Origin: Chryseobacterium oranimense
Lineage (GTDB): Bacteria > Bacteroidota > Bacteroidia > Flavobacteriales > Weeksellaceae
NCBI RefSeq assembly: GCF_025244725.1
Contig: NZ_CP104203.1
Coordinates: forward strand, 4,092,001 to 4,156,000
Reading direction: 5' to 3'
Length of the DNA: 64,000 nt
Shown here: in pieces, positions 43,079-51,296 of the stretch
Numbering within the stretch: position 1 is the first letter of the stretch
Layout: each line of letters begins with the position of its first letter
The notes under the pieces: generated by a model
What the model was told of the DNA's origin: nothing
The model's input: only the letters and a program-made list of their open reading frames with translations
Databases searched by the model: none
Position numbers and translations under genes: made by a program

Positions 43079-43561
43079 TTATAATTTAAACTTTTGCCCT
43101 TCTTTATAACCCAATGGTAGATTTGGGCTTTTTATTCCAAATGGTCCGGAACCTGTCCGATTATAGTAAAATTCTTCTTTGTCATTTGTAAATCTTCCAG
43201 CACATAAAAGGTTAAACGTAGTACTATGTCGGCTTGATTTTAGCACATTTATATCAATCCAAACAGGAACTTTACTTTTTCGGTAAAGTAATTCAACGAC
43301 TTCACTGTCTGTTAAATCAAGTTTTATTATTCCAGTATCTTCTGGATAAATATCAAACTGCGTTAAACTCGGATCATCGTTTGATACATTTAGAATCACA
43401 TTATACTTAAAGTCAGTCGTCAATTTGTTTTTCACGAAGTTTTCAGCAAACTTCATTGCGATTAGACTTGCACCTTTCAAATGGAATAGAAATTCTTCTC
43501 GTGTCATCGTGTTAAAAACTGTTGCATAACATCCAAATTTATGCATTGTGTCAATATGCAA
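43079..43561 (-). CDS. Protein of unknown function
   Basis: Up to 160 residues. The first 18 codons lie within a groL-tail-type repeat, so the ATG at 43507 (MTREEFLFHLKGASLIAMKF, 142 residues) is an equally good start. The body has a plain alpha/beta pattern with LDLTDSEVVELLYRKSKVPV and WIDINVLKSSRHSTTFNLLC. No family recognised. It is convergent with HTH copy A and may be module cargo. Confidence 0.55.
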   Translation of the reverse strand: MHIDTMHKFGCYATVFNTMTREEFLFHLKGASLIAMKFAENFVKNKLTTDFKYNVILNVSNDDPSLTQFDIYPEDTGIIKLDLTDSEVVELLYRKSKVPVWIDINVLKSSRHSTTFNLLCAGRFTNDKEEFYYNRTGSGPFGIKSPNLPLGYKEGQKFKL

Positions 43562-43735
43562 TGTATAAATTTGCGATAGTGCTGTTTGGGTTATCTATTT
43601 GTCTAAAATCTAAATATACTATTTTTCCTTCACGGAAAACCATATTCAAACAAAAAAACCGTCCTATAAAAATAGAGCGGTTAGTATATTAAATTGCCTC
43701 GGTCGCTGACCGTTGCCAATACAATGTTGTGCGAC
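43535..43735. repeat. groL-tail-type repeat R1 (decayed)
   Basis: Contains GCATTGTGTCAATATGCAA, then CTGTTTGGGTTATCTATTTG, then ACGGAAAACCATATTCA, then the terminator-like AAAACCGTCC..GAGCGG and TTAGTATATTAAATTGCCTC. The same order of blocks follows groL (54763-54935) and the groL fragment (53268-53460). No groL codons remain. Confidence 0.75.
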
Positions 43736-43752
43736 GTTCTTTTAATTCAGTT

Positions 43753-44985
43753 CTAAAACCAATTGATGATCTCATATTTTACTTTTGTATTGGGTTTTAA
43801 TGTTTCTAAAGAAATATTACTACCTTTTTCTATTCCTGACACTTCAGCCTGCTTTTCCCAGCTTCCTTTCGTGAATTTAAATTTTGCCGGGGTGTGTAAT
43901 TTTAGGGTTATTGTTCTTTCATAATCACTTTTTTTATTCAGTTTTATTTTATTAGGAATCCATTTTCCTAATTCTTCCTGATTTCCGGTGATGTAAATTT
44001 CATCTTCTTTATTCGGAACTTTTACAGTGATGGATACATTATAAACTTCATCTGAAAATATTTTATAGAATGTATCGGGATCCTCATTTTTAGATTTTTG
44101 ATAACTTTCAATATATGAACTTAAAAAACCACTTTCTTTCAAAAACTGCATGGGGTCTTTTATGTGCAGAATATCATCAATAGCCTTTTTCTTGTCTTCC
44201 TGTTTATTAAAATAGGCTTCTACAATTTTATATCCCATCCAATATCCTAAATCATTGGGCCGGTCATCTTTTTTTGACGTTCCATACAACCAGTCTTGTT
44301 GATCTTCTCCTTTTAGCCTGCTTACAAATTCCTTACATAGTTTGTCAAGATGCTCTTGCCCATATTGAACGCGTGCAGAATTTATATTTTCCCCAGAAAT
44401 AAGTTCTCCGATAAAATCTGCTCCTCCTTCTAATAATGATTGTTTCAGTAAAATTTGTTCTCCCTCAACATTTTGTTGAAAGTGAATTAATTCGTGGGCA
44501 GCAAGTGCCGGAAGACCATCAAGATTTTTTATGACTTCAGTTCCAATGATTAATCCGTCATTTGTAGAGGTTCCTCCTGAATATCCTAAACCATACACCA
44601 AATAAATGGGTGGAAACTTAGCTTCAGGATACCAATATTTCAGGGCGCTGTATATTGCGCGTAACCTTTTTTCTTTTGATGGGATGTCATTTATGATATT
44701 CCGTGTAATTTCGTATTCAGATTTTTTTCTTTTAACATTGGCATATAAAGAATCTGCGCTCATTACTCTGTAAGGAAAAGCCTTTAAACCGACAGAGCCG
44801 TTTTGTAAATATTCTTTAAATGGGTTTTCTTTTGAAGTTTCCATTTTGTCAAATGCTGTCCAGAAATTGGTAAAATCCCGGGTTTCAAAAACTGCATTTA
44901 ACGGACTTTCTGAAAAACTGGATTGCGCGAAAGAAAAATTAGAAATTATTAAAAGAAAAATAATATTTAAAAGTTTGAAATTCAT
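43753..44985 (-). CDS. Secreted gluzincin-type metalloprotease with C-terminal starch-binding-like domain
   Basis: 410 residues with a signal peptide (SFAQS). A zinc motif HELIH in LPALAAHELIHFQQNVEGEQ, followed by LLEGGADFIGELISGE with a Glu that may be the third ligand, fits DUF2268-like peptidases. The last 100 residues (SITVKVPNKEDEIYITGNQE, LGKWIPNKIKLNKK, FKFTKGSWEKQAEV) resemble a CBM20-type beta-sandwich. It sits alone between repeats R1 and R2, so it may be a separate insertion. Confidence 0.72.
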   Translation of the reverse strand: MNFKLLNIIFLLIISNFSFAQSSFSESPLNAVFETRDFTNFWTAFDKMETSKENPFKEYLQNGSVGLKAFPYRVMSADSLYANVKRKKSEYEITRNIINDIPSKEKRLRAIYSALKYWYPEAKFPPIYLVYGLGYSGGTSTNDGLIIGTEVIKNLDGLPALAAHELIHFQQNVEGEQILLKQSLLEGGADFIGELISGENINSARVQYGQEHLDKLCKEFVSRLKGEDQQDWLYGTSKKDDRPNDLGYWMGYKIVEAYFNKQEDKKKAIDDILHIKDPMQFLKESGFLSSYIESYQKSKNEDPDTFYKIFSDEVYNVSITVKVPNKEDEIYITGNQEELGKWIPNKIKLNKKSDYERTITLKLHTPAKFKFTKGSWEKQAEVSGIEKGSNISLETLKPNTKVKYEIINWF

Positions 44986-45021
44986 GTTTTTTTGATTTTA
45001 AACGCAATTTTGGATGGAATG

Positions 45022-45180
45022 TTGTTTTGGTTTTAGCTCTCTATTTGTTAATCGCTAAATTCAAATCTAAATATAGTATTTCCCTACTGAAAATCATAAT
45101 TCAAACGAAAAATTGCTCTACAAAAAATAGAACGATTAGTATATTAAATGGCCTCGGTCGCTGACCGTTACATCACTACA
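45022..45180. repeat. groL-tail-type repeat R2 (decayed)
   Basis: GTTGTTTTGGTTTTAGCTCT, TATTTGTTAATCGCTAAA, AATATAGTATTTCCCTACTG, then AATTGCTCTAC..ATAGAACGATTAGTATATTA and GGTCGCTGACCGTTACATCA, where TTACATCA matches the groL stop region. It fills most of the 300-base gap 44986-45285; nothing else is visible there. Confidence 0.75.
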
Positions 45181-45285
45181 TTTTTTTGCAGAATTTGAAA
45201 AGCAGCTACAACTGAAAGTTCAACTTTGATTTTACTCTCATTTTGCCAATACTTTGTTGTATGCTGTAGCTTTTTGTCTACTTTG

Positions 45286-45969
45286 TTATTTTATATTGAG
45301 TTTAAAATGGTCATAAAATGCTTTTTGTCCTTTGGAGGAGATAACAATTGCTCTTGAGTTTTTTGTCCTTCGGATCCAATCATCTAAAAGCATTTTGTCA
45401 AGCAAAGCAGCAGCAAGTGAACCTGCAATATGGTGTCGCCTTTCACTCCAATCAAGGCATGGTCGCAAAAAAGAACGTCTTTGCTGTTTTAACTCGTCAA
45501 TGTCAATGCCTATTTCTGAAAACCATTTGTGTCCTTTACTGCTTACTTCAAAAATATTGTCATTGTCAATTATTATTTTTTGTTGTAAAAGACTGTCTGT
45601 AATTGCAACACCTACTTTGCCAGCCAAATGATCGTAACAGGTTCTACAATATTTAATTGCAGAATTACTTTCTGTATGTACTTCGTTTTTATTTGTTGAT
45701 TGGGGAATCAGGTTTGCCATTGCTTCAATAGCATACGCAATTTCTTTTCGGGCGAATTTATAATATTTGTGCCTTCCCTGGCTTTCTACACATAGTAAAT
45801 CTGCTTGAACGAGTTTGGCCAAGTGCATACTCATGTTTTGCGGTGATGTATCTGCTACAATTGCTAATTCTGTTGCAGTAAATGCTTTTCCGTCCAGCAA
45901 AGTCCACATAATCGTTGCCCTTGTAGGGTCGCCTATGAGAGAAGCAATTTGTTTAAATTTATTTTCCAT
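45286..45969 (-). CDS. ArsR-family transcriptional regulator
   Basis: 227 residues. The N-terminal winged helix is typical (IASLIGDPTRATIMWTLLDG, FTATELAIVADTSPQNMSMH, LAKLVQADLLCVESQGRHKY). A longer C-terminal half (CRTCYDHLAGKVGVAITDSL onward) contains several Cys and His residues and may bind a metal or small ligand, as in the larger ArsR regulators. It is divergent from a P450/ABM operon and probably represses it. Confidence 0.85.
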   Translation of the reverse strand: MENKFKQIASLIGDPTRATIMWTLLDGKAFTATELAIVADTSPQNMSMHLAKLVQADLLCVESQGRHKYYKFARKEIAYAIEAMANLIPQSTNKNEVHTESNSAIKYCRTCYDHLAGKVGVAITDSLLQQKIIIDNDNIFEVSSKGHKWFSEIGIDIDELKQQRRSFLRPCLDWSERRHHIAGSLAAALLDKMLLDDWIRRTKNSRAIVISSKGQKAFYDHFKLNIK

Positions 45970-45984
45970 TTATTTTACAATCAC

Positions 45985-46031
45985 ACTTCATTGTAGATTG
46001 AAGTATTAAGGTATAAAGTTAATTACTTTTG
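45985..46031. promoter_or_regulatory. ArsR operator and P450 promoter
   Basis: An inverted repeat ACTTCA-TTGTAGAT-TGAAGT (45985-46004) overlaps a TTG (45998-46000) that lies 23 bases before the -7 box TACTTTTG (46024-46031). This is a good flavobacterial promoter for the P450 gene with an operator on its -33 element. That ArsR binds it is inferred. Confidence 0.65.
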
Positions 46032-46048
46032 TAAAATAAATCTTGAAA

Positions 46049-47203
46049 ATGATGACTACTTTTTTACAATCCGAGGTACAGGACCCAACTAAAATATACG
46101 AAACAATGCTTTCGGACAACCCTGTGTATTGGGATAATGAAAATAAGTTGTGGGCAGTTTATTCTTATGAGCATTGTAAGGCAATCCTAAGTAATGACAA
46201 TGCACATATTCCAGCCGTTAATACAGTAGGATTGAACGTATATGCATTATCAATAACTGAGCAATTAGCAAGATTAAGCAATGGCGTTCAACATGAAATT
46301 GCAAGACAAACCGCAATACTTTTATTTGGTAAAATGAATGCTATTTCAATAAATGCTTTGTTTGAGAAGATACTTGAACCTGAAATTGTAAAGTTTGAAA
46401 TTGACTGGGTAAATACCATTTGTAAAAAACTTCCTCTAAGTTTTGTTTTGAAAAGTTTTGATTTTAATAAAGTTGAGAGTGAGCTCATTTTGGCGAAAAT
46501 AGAGACGCTGTTAAAAATAATGTTGCCAACAAAAACTGATGACCAGATACTTTCTGTCAATGCTGTCTCAAAGGAAATATATTTAATCGCAGAAAATCAT
46601 CTTATTGAGACAGGATTACTAAGAAAGGAAATAGAAATGCTATCCGATAAATTTAAAATTAGTGAATCTAAAATTTTGTCTTTTGCAGTAACTAATTTAA
46701 TCGGTTTATTTATTCAGAGTTACGATGCAAGCAGAGGTGTATTAAGTAATTCGCTTTTACAGGTTTTAAAACTAAATAGGCAAAGCAGTAAAATAAGTTC
46801 AGATGAAAATTATTTAGAAAATATAATCATTGAAACATTACGATTTGACCCGCCGATTCATAATACAAGAAGAATTGCAGTTGAAGATATTGTATTGAAT
46901 AATTCTGTCATTAAAAAAGGAGATTTAATTTTTCTTGTACTTGCTTCTGCAAATCGAGACCCACAAAAATTTGAAAATCCTAAAATATTTGATGTTAAAC
47001 GACCTAATAATAATGAAAACTTAACATTTGGACTTGGAAGTCATAACTGTGTCGCTAAACATTTTTCAATCAATTTAACTGTTAAATGTTTAGCTTATCT
47101 ATTTGAAAATTATAAAAATGTAAAGCTACTTGATGATCAAATATTGTATGAGCCAATAGTAAATGCAAGGCTTCCAAAGCAAATTCTAATTTCTAACTCA
47201 TAA
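46049..47203 (+). CDS. Cytochrome P450
   Basis: 384 residues from the ATG at 46049. The K-helix ExxR (Glu262-Arg265, IIETLRFDPP) and the haem loop FGLGSHNCVAKHF with Cys334 are present. Two features are unusual: the haem loop has Val-Ala-Lys after the Cys instead of xGxxLA, and the I-helix (LIGLFIQSYDASRGV) lacks the usual acid-Thr pair that delivers protons to oxygen, as in P450s that use peroxide or substrate assistance. It is followed 14 bases later by an ABM-domain protein. No ferredoxin is nearby. Confidence 0.88.
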   Translation: MMTTFLQSEVQDPTKIYETMLSDNPVYWDNENKLWAVYSYEHCKAILSNDNAHIPAVNTVGLNVYALSITEQLARLSNGVQHEIARQTAILLFGKMNAISINALFEKILEPEIVKFEIDWVNTICKKLPLSFVLKSFDFNKVESELILAKIETLLKIMLPTKTDDQILSVNAVSKEIYLIAENHLIETGLLRKEIEMLSDKFKISESKILSFAVTNLIGLFIQSYDASRGVLSNSLLQVLKLNRQSSKISSDENYLENIIIETLRFDPPIHNTRRIAVEDIVLNNSVIKKGDLIFLVLASANRDPQKFENPKIFDVKRPNNNENLTFGLGSHNCVAKHFSINLTVKCLAYLFENYKNVKLLDDQILYEPIVNARLPKQILISNS

Positions 47204-47217
47204 TTTAAAATAAAAAA

Positions 47218-47565
47218 ATGATAGCAGTAATTTTTGAGGCAATTCCTCACATCGACCAAAAAGATGAATATTTTAAAATAGCAGCAGCATTAAGACCAGC
47301 ACTTGAAAAAATTGATGGCTTTATTTCTATTGAACGCTTTCAAAGTTTTAACGATCCCCAAAAAGTTTTGTCACTCTCATTTTGGAAAGATGAAGAAAGT
47401 ATAGAACAATGGCGTAGTTTAGAAATGCACCGTTACGCTCAGTCAAAAGGCAGAGAAAGCATATTTAAAGATTATCATTTAAGAATTGCTGATGTGAGTC
47501 GGGATTATGGAATGTTCGATAGAATACAGGCACCTGTCGATAGTAAAGTTGTGCATGATAAGTAG
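47218..47565 (+). CDS. ABM-domain (antibiotic biosynthesis monooxygenase-like) protein
   Basis: 115 residues. MIAVIFEAIPHIDQKDEYF, ALEKIDGFISIERFQSFNDP and LSLSFWKDEESIEQWRSLEM match the ferredoxin-like ABM fold, with the HRYAQSKGRESIFKDYHLRI tail of the YqjZ/JHE type. Members are cofactor-free monooxygenases or haem-handling proteins. Coupling with a P450 under ArsR control suggests detoxification of a xenobiotic. Confidence 0.85.
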   Translation: MIAVIFEAIPHIDQKDEYFKIAAALRPALEKIDGFISIERFQSFNDPQKVLSLSFWKDEESIEQWRSLEMHRYAQSKGRESIFKDYHLRIADVSRDYGMFDRIQAPVDSKVVHDK

Positions 47566-47597
47566 CTGAGTGGCCGTTCTGCTTATGGCATGCAACA

Positions 47598-47655
47598 CCT
47601 GAATCTACAGAGTACATCAATATAGAAATGTACAGCTGCGCTAATGTTGTTTTGG
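47598..47655. repeat. Partial groL-tail-type repeat R3a
   Basis: GTACATCAATATAGAAATGT and GCGCTAATGTTGTTTTGGTT match the outer block of the other repeats (GCGTTAATGTTGTTTTTAG at R4). The terminator-like block is missing, so the next gene may have been inserted separately. Confidence 0.55.
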
Positions 47656-47658
47656 TTT

Positions 47659-48558
47659 TTATTTTGAAGATTTAAATTTTTTAATAATCAGGGCTTTCTG
47701 CTTCATCCATTGTACGGCAATATCAACAGTTACTGGATCGTTGCTGGAAGAGGTATTGTGCCCCAGTTTAGAAAAAAGGGTATATTCAAAAGGTTTGCCC
47801 TGTGTTTTAAAGGTATTTAATTGCTCTATACACAACTTTACCGGAATCTGTATATCTTTTTCACCAAAAAGCCAAAGCCCGGGAATTGAAAGCGTATTCA
47901 GAGAGGTTTTTGGGTCGGTTGCTGCAAATTGGTACTTATCCGGATCATTTTTGGTATGCTCAATGGCGTCTGCTTCTGTGTGATTTTCCCAGAAATTATT
48001 GTTTCCGTTAGTATAAAATTGAAACCGGAGCTGTTCCAGTGTGGTAATGGTAGGACAGCTAAATAAAACCATAAAGTCAATTTGTGGGTTTTTGCTTGCT
48101 GCAATCGGAATGATCCATCCTGCCTGGCTGAAACCAAGTAATCCAATGGGTGTTTTTTTATCCTTCAGATAGGTTTGGAATATTTTTACGGCAGCATCGG
48201 CATCCTGAGCCAATAAATTAAGATTAGCAGTGTCAATATTATTGGTGCCCACTGAGGGTCCTACATATACACCACCGGATTCTCCAACTCCGCGTTTGTC
48301 ATAGGTGAGTACAGCAATGCCTTCTTTGGCAAGACGTTTTGCAAACTCTATTTCTCTTTTTACCGGATCGGAACCGTGAACAATGACAACTGCCGCCAAT
48401 GGTTTTTCAGGCTTTAATATGGAGCCTGCGAGAGTAATCCCCTGACTTTCAAATTTTACATCCTGAATGGTAAAATTGGCCGATTGTGAAAATGTAAATT
48501 GAGGAAAAGCTATCAATAATAGCCAAAAATATAAGTTAGAAAAAAAGTTGATTTTCAT
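47659..48558 (-). CDS. Exported alpha/beta hydrolase (dienelactone-hydrolase-like)
   Basis: 299 residues with a signal peptide (FPQFTFSQS). Oxyanion region VIVHGSDPVKREIEFAKRLA, YDKRGVGESGG, nucleophile in GLLGFSQAGWIIPIAA, acid in LWLFGEKDIQIPV and His in KLGHNTSSS. It acts outside the cytoplasm; substrate unknown. It lies between two groL-tail-type repeats. Confidence 0.85.
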   Translation of the reverse strand: MKINFFSNLYFWLLLIAFPQFTFSQSANFTIQDVKFESQGITLAGSILKPEKPLAAVVIVHGSDPVKREIEFAKRLAKEGIAVLTYDKRGVGESGGVYVGPSVGTNNIDTANLNLLAQDADAAVKIFQTYLKDKKTPIGLLGFSQAGWIIPIAASKNPQIDFMVLFSCPTITTLEQLRFQFYTNGNNNFWENHTEADAIEHTKNDPDKYQFAATDPKTSLNTLSIPGLWLFGEKDIQIPVKLCIEQLNTFKTQGKPFEYTLFSKLGHNTSSSNDPVTVDIAVQWMKQKALIIKKFKSSK

Positions 48559-48574
48559 AGATCATGGTTAGTTG

Positions 48575-48712
48575 TCAAATATAATACAAAAAACCGCCCT
48601 ATGAAAATAGAACGGCTGGTATATTAAATTGCTTCGGCGGCAGCTGTTACATTATTCCCGACATTCTACTATGCATTGTCATAGCTGGCCCGTGTTTTTT
48701 CACATTGATCGT
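48575..48712. repeat. groL-tail-type repeat R3b with remnant of the groL 3' end
   Basis: AAAAAACCGCCCTATGAAAA..GAACGGCTGGTATATTAAATTGC, then TTACATTATTCCCGACATTC (48647 on), TATGCATTGTCATAGCTGGC and CCGTGTTTTTTCACATTGAT. The last three blocks align with the groL stop and last codons on the minus strand (TTACATCATTCCTGGCATTC, CATTGGCATAGCTGGC) but with substitutions. Confidence 0.8.
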
Positions 48713-48742
48713 GATATTTTAATTGTATTTAGTAACTGTGTT

Positions 48743-49780
48743 TTAAGAATTTGCTAGTGAATCAATGGTTAGCTTTGCACTTGCCTCAAGGTCTTCTAAA
48801 GACTTATCAATTTTTGCTAATGCTTCTTTGCGTTTTTCAAATAATTGATCCAGATTGGCTTTTACTTTAATATAATCATCATCATCTTCGGGAACAGATT
48901 GGGCTTTCAGGTTTTTTAGTGCTTCAGTAACCTGATTGATGGCGGGATCGAAGGAGTTATAAATCTCTTGTTTTCGTTCAGTAAGGCTGTCTCTAAAGCA
49001 ATTCATCATAGAAATTGCTTTTGGCAGAATTTCAATTTTCATTCTCTCCTTTAAAGATTCCTTTTTTTGATTTACCAGAATTGTTGTTTCATTTGCTAAT
49101 GCTGCTGCTTCCTCCGAAACTTCTTTGCCAATGTCTTCCCTTGTTTTAATTGTGATAGACGGCAGATCAAAGCTTATATCCTGCCGTTCCATTGTAATTT
49201 CTGGAACTCCTACTACAACTCGCTGTTCATTCATGTAAAATTCCGGAATTCCGATGACGATTCTGTGCTCTTCCATAAAGGGTTCAGGTACATCCACCCA
49301 TATCGGGGACCATTTGACTGTACATTGAGGAATAAAACCGTGACAGGTAATTTCAGGATATTCTCCTGTTTTCACTCTTTTCATCCTAATGGAAGGAAGA
49401 TTGAATATAATATCAGAATCTTTAACAGTTACAGAAGGTAAATCAAAAATCCATTCCTGATCTTTCATGATAACTTCCGGCAGGTCTAAACTAACTCTAA
49501 CGGTATTCATATTAGTTTCCACAACGAAGAATTTTGTTAAGAAATCTGCAACATAAGCGCCCGCAGCACCTCCAACGGGTCCACCTAAATAAGTTCCTAC
49601 GGTAGTGCCGGCAGCAGTTATTACTCCTGCTGTAATGTCATTATTTCCCTCGGCTTTTTCAGAAAGTGCTTCTGTTTTGCCTTGTGTGGATGTAACAATT
49701 TCATTTATTTCTTGTTTTAACTGTTCCTGAATAAGTGAAATTGAATTTTTGAAATCATCTTGTTTGGTTGAGCAATCCAT
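48743..49780 (-). CDS. Protein with a glycine-rich segment, short beta repeats and a coiled coil; function unknown
   Basis: 345 residues, no signal peptide. Residues about 50-85 are glycine/alanine-rich and hydrophobic (ITAAGTTVGTYLGGPVGGAA). Residues about 90-225 hold at least five copies of a short unit of the form hhhxhPxxxM: SLDLPEVIM, IFDLPSVTV, IFNLPSIRM, VIGIPEFYM, VVGVPEITM, SFDLPSITI. The C-terminal third is a long helical, probably coiled-coil segment (IKVKANLDQLFEKRKEALAK). I do not know this family. The glycine segment might insert into membranes; that is a guess. Confidence 0.65.
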   Translation of the reverse strand: MDCSTKQDDFKNSISLIQEQLKQEINEIVTSTQGKTEALSEKAEGNNDITAGVITAAGTTVGTYLGGPVGGAAGAYVADFLTKFFVVETNMNTVRVSLDLPEVIMKDQEWIFDLPSVTVKDSDIIFNLPSIRMKRVKTGEYPEITCHGFIPQCTVKWSPIWVDVPEPFMEEHRIVIGIPEFYMNEQRVVVGVPEITMERQDISFDLPSITIKTREDIGKEVSEEAAALANETTILVNQKKESLKERMKIEILPKAISMMNCFRDSLTERKQEIYNSFDPAINQVTEALKNLKAQSVPEDDDDYIKVKANLDQLFEKRKEALAKIDKSLEDLEASAKLTIDSLANS

Positions 49781-49925
49781 GGTTTAGGTTTTTTGTTTGC
49801 CTACTTTTTTAAACAGTGTTCGGCTAGTCTGTATTCTAATGAGTAATTCAAAGCTAGTAAATGTATAAGGCTGTTGAAATTACCCTTTTTCGCTATTTTA
49901 ATTACTGATGTTTCTATGCAAAACA

Positions 49926-49957
49926 AAAAACCGTTCTGATTTCAGAATGGTTTTTGT
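49926..49957. terminator. Terminator-type hairpin between two minus-strand genes
   Basis: Stem 49926-49938 with 49941-49953 (AAAACCGTTCTGA / TCAGAATGGTTTT, one G-T pair), with A run on the left and T run on the right, in the 149-base gap before the 345-residue gene. Confidence 0.75.
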
Positions 49958-50023
49958 ATTTAGGAAGATCCTTTTTCCGAAACTCATAACTTCGGGTATA
50001 TTTTTAAAAGGCTTAAATTTATT

Positions 50024-50593
50024 TTATTGTTCTAAGTCGGGAGGCTTTATGGAATGGGGAAGGGTAGTCTTGTGTTTTCCTCTTCTTTCAAGAATAAGAT
50101 ACGCTGCATCCAGCATTTTGGTGAGGTGAATATACGGGCTTATGATATTCCTTTCCGGGAGATTGTGATAGATTCCCAATGAGAAATAGACCATGCCGGA
50201 AATAAAATAATCAAATTCCTTGATGCTGTATTCTCTGAATGCTTTTTTAAACACCAACAGCGGATTTTGGTATTCCTTCTCGGAAAGCAAGCCAAGAACC
50301 GACGGGGAAATATCTTCCAACTGAATAGTTGCGGTTCTTTTCTTTTCCTGTAGTGCAATGAGATAGCCTGCACGGATGAATGACTGCATCGCCTGCTGAA
50401 AATGAAGGATAACGGACGGATGTTCTTTTATCCAGCTGTTTCTTTTTACCGCATAACTTATAATGTCGTTTAGCAGCTCTTTGGATGCTGTCAGGTCATT
50501 GAGTTTAAAATAGTTTTCCATTTGCTGTATGCCGCAATATTTCTTCCGGTCTTTACCAAGCCGGGAATGAAGGTTTGTTCTGGTTTTTTTCAT
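50024..50593 (-). CDS. All-helical protein of the duplicated RNA/HTH module, copy B
   Basis: 189 residues, about 85% identical by eye to copy A (41487-42020) from MKKTR to ILERR. The C-terminal tail (GKHKTTLPHSIKPPDLEQ) is unrelated to copy A. Shared blocks include ENYFKLNDLTASKELLNDII, SYAVKRNSWIKEHPSV and EYQNPLLVFKKAFREYSIKE. Both frames are intact, which suggests selection on the protein in both copies. No family recognised. Confidence 0.72.
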   Translation of the reverse strand: MKKTRTNLHSRLGKDRKKYCGIQQMENYFKLNDLTASKELLNDIISYAVKRNSWIKEHPSVILHFQQAMQSFIRAGYLIALQEKKRTATIQLEDISPSVLGLLSEKEYQNPLLVFKKAFREYSIKEFDYFISGMVYFSLGIYHNLPERNIISPYIHLTKMLDAAYLILERRGKHKTTLPHSIKPPDLEQ

Positions 50594-50653
50594 GAGTTTG
50601 TATTTTTTTCAAATAGTGATTTTTAAAATAATTAATTGGGACACCATTTTTTC

Positions 50654-50786
50654 TTAACCATTAAGATTTTTTAAGTGATTAAGAATCATTAAGGTCATAG
50701 CTGAAGCTATTTATTGAGCGTGGTGCTTCATACATCTTTGATGGATCTTAACTTTTCTTATTCTCTTCATGCTCCTTAATGGTTAA
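50654..50786. repeat. MITE-like inverted-repeat element, copy B
   Basis: 133 bases with perfect 12-bp terminal inverted repeats TTAACCATTAAG (50654-50665) and CTTAATGGTTAA (50775-50786). Internal sequence resembles copy A at 42078-42206. Confidence 0.7.
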
Positions 50787-50821
50787 AATTTTTTTTATTA
50801 TACGATTTTACAGGCTGTAAA

Positions 50822-51205
50822 GGAGGAAGTCCGCCTGAACTTCCTGCCCATACAAGCCCAATGAATATGATAGAATTTGTGTTTTTCTAAAAGCTCTAAA
50901 GCCGCAATGGATTGTACACCCCATTGTACGTATCATGATACTTTATGTTGTAAAGCAGGCTTAGAAAAAGATAATTGTAGAAAACAGAACGGCATGAAAA
51001 TAAAAACGGCATGAGACTCTACAATATCCGCTTTTGAGGCACTGGTATACCATTGGAACAGATAAGAGAGCCCACGCCTAGGTCGTGAGCTTCCTGCTTA
51101 TCGTCTTGTTCCTATTAAAAATTACCAGTTTTCAAAAGCAAGATTTCTAAGCAATAGCTTCTATATTTCGTTGAAGTATCGCAAAATTACTCTAATGAGT
51201 AATCT
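50822..51205 (-). ncRNA. Predicted structured RNA of the duplicated module, copy B
   Basis: Same architecture as copy A. Helices: 51186-51192/51197-51203 (ATTACTC/GAGTAAT), 51030-51037/51132-51139 (GCTTTTGA/TCAAAAGC), GGAAC/GTTCC (51055-51059/51108-51112), GATAAG/CTTATC, GCCCACG/CGTGAGC with loop CCTAGGT, ATTGTAGA/TCTACAAT (50974-50981/51018-51025) and AGGAAGT/ACTTCCT (50824-50830/50839-50845). The 8-bp basal helix differs from copy A at four pairs, all still complementary, and the first hairpin is wholly different yet still pairs. Confidence 0.7.
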
Positions 51206-51209
51206 TTTC

Positions 51210-51217
51210 CAAATATA
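51210..51217 (-). promoter_or_regulatory. -7 box (TATATTTG) for the structured RNA, copy B
   Basis: Plus-strand CAAATATA, the same octamer and position as in copy A. Confidence 0.6.
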
Positions 51218-51233
51218 ATAAAAATATCTTTAT

Positions 51234-51251
51234 ATTACCGAATTCGGTAAT
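51234..51251. promoter_or_regulatory. Perfect 18-bp palindrome, likely operator for HTH copy B
   Basis: ATTACCGAATTCGGTAAT, 17 bases upstream of the minus-strand -7 box and 45 bases before the HTH ATG. It occupies the place of the unrelated palindrome in copy A. Confidence 0.6.
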
Positions 51252-51296
51252 GAAAATTTATACTAATAATTACAATTTGCACTAAACAGTGCGATT

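Larger units (their letters stand above)
50088..51217. repeat. 1.1-kb direct repeat, copy B
   Basis: Second copy of the repeat at 41508-42641, same orientation. It ends at the minus-strand -7 box, beyond which the palindrome and HTH gene differ. Part of the 703-base gap 50594-51296. Confidence 0.88.

Noticed and set aside
49908..50129. A 73-codon plus-strand open frame
   Set aside because: It runs through a terminator hairpin and into the 3' end of the helical-protein gene on the other strand.
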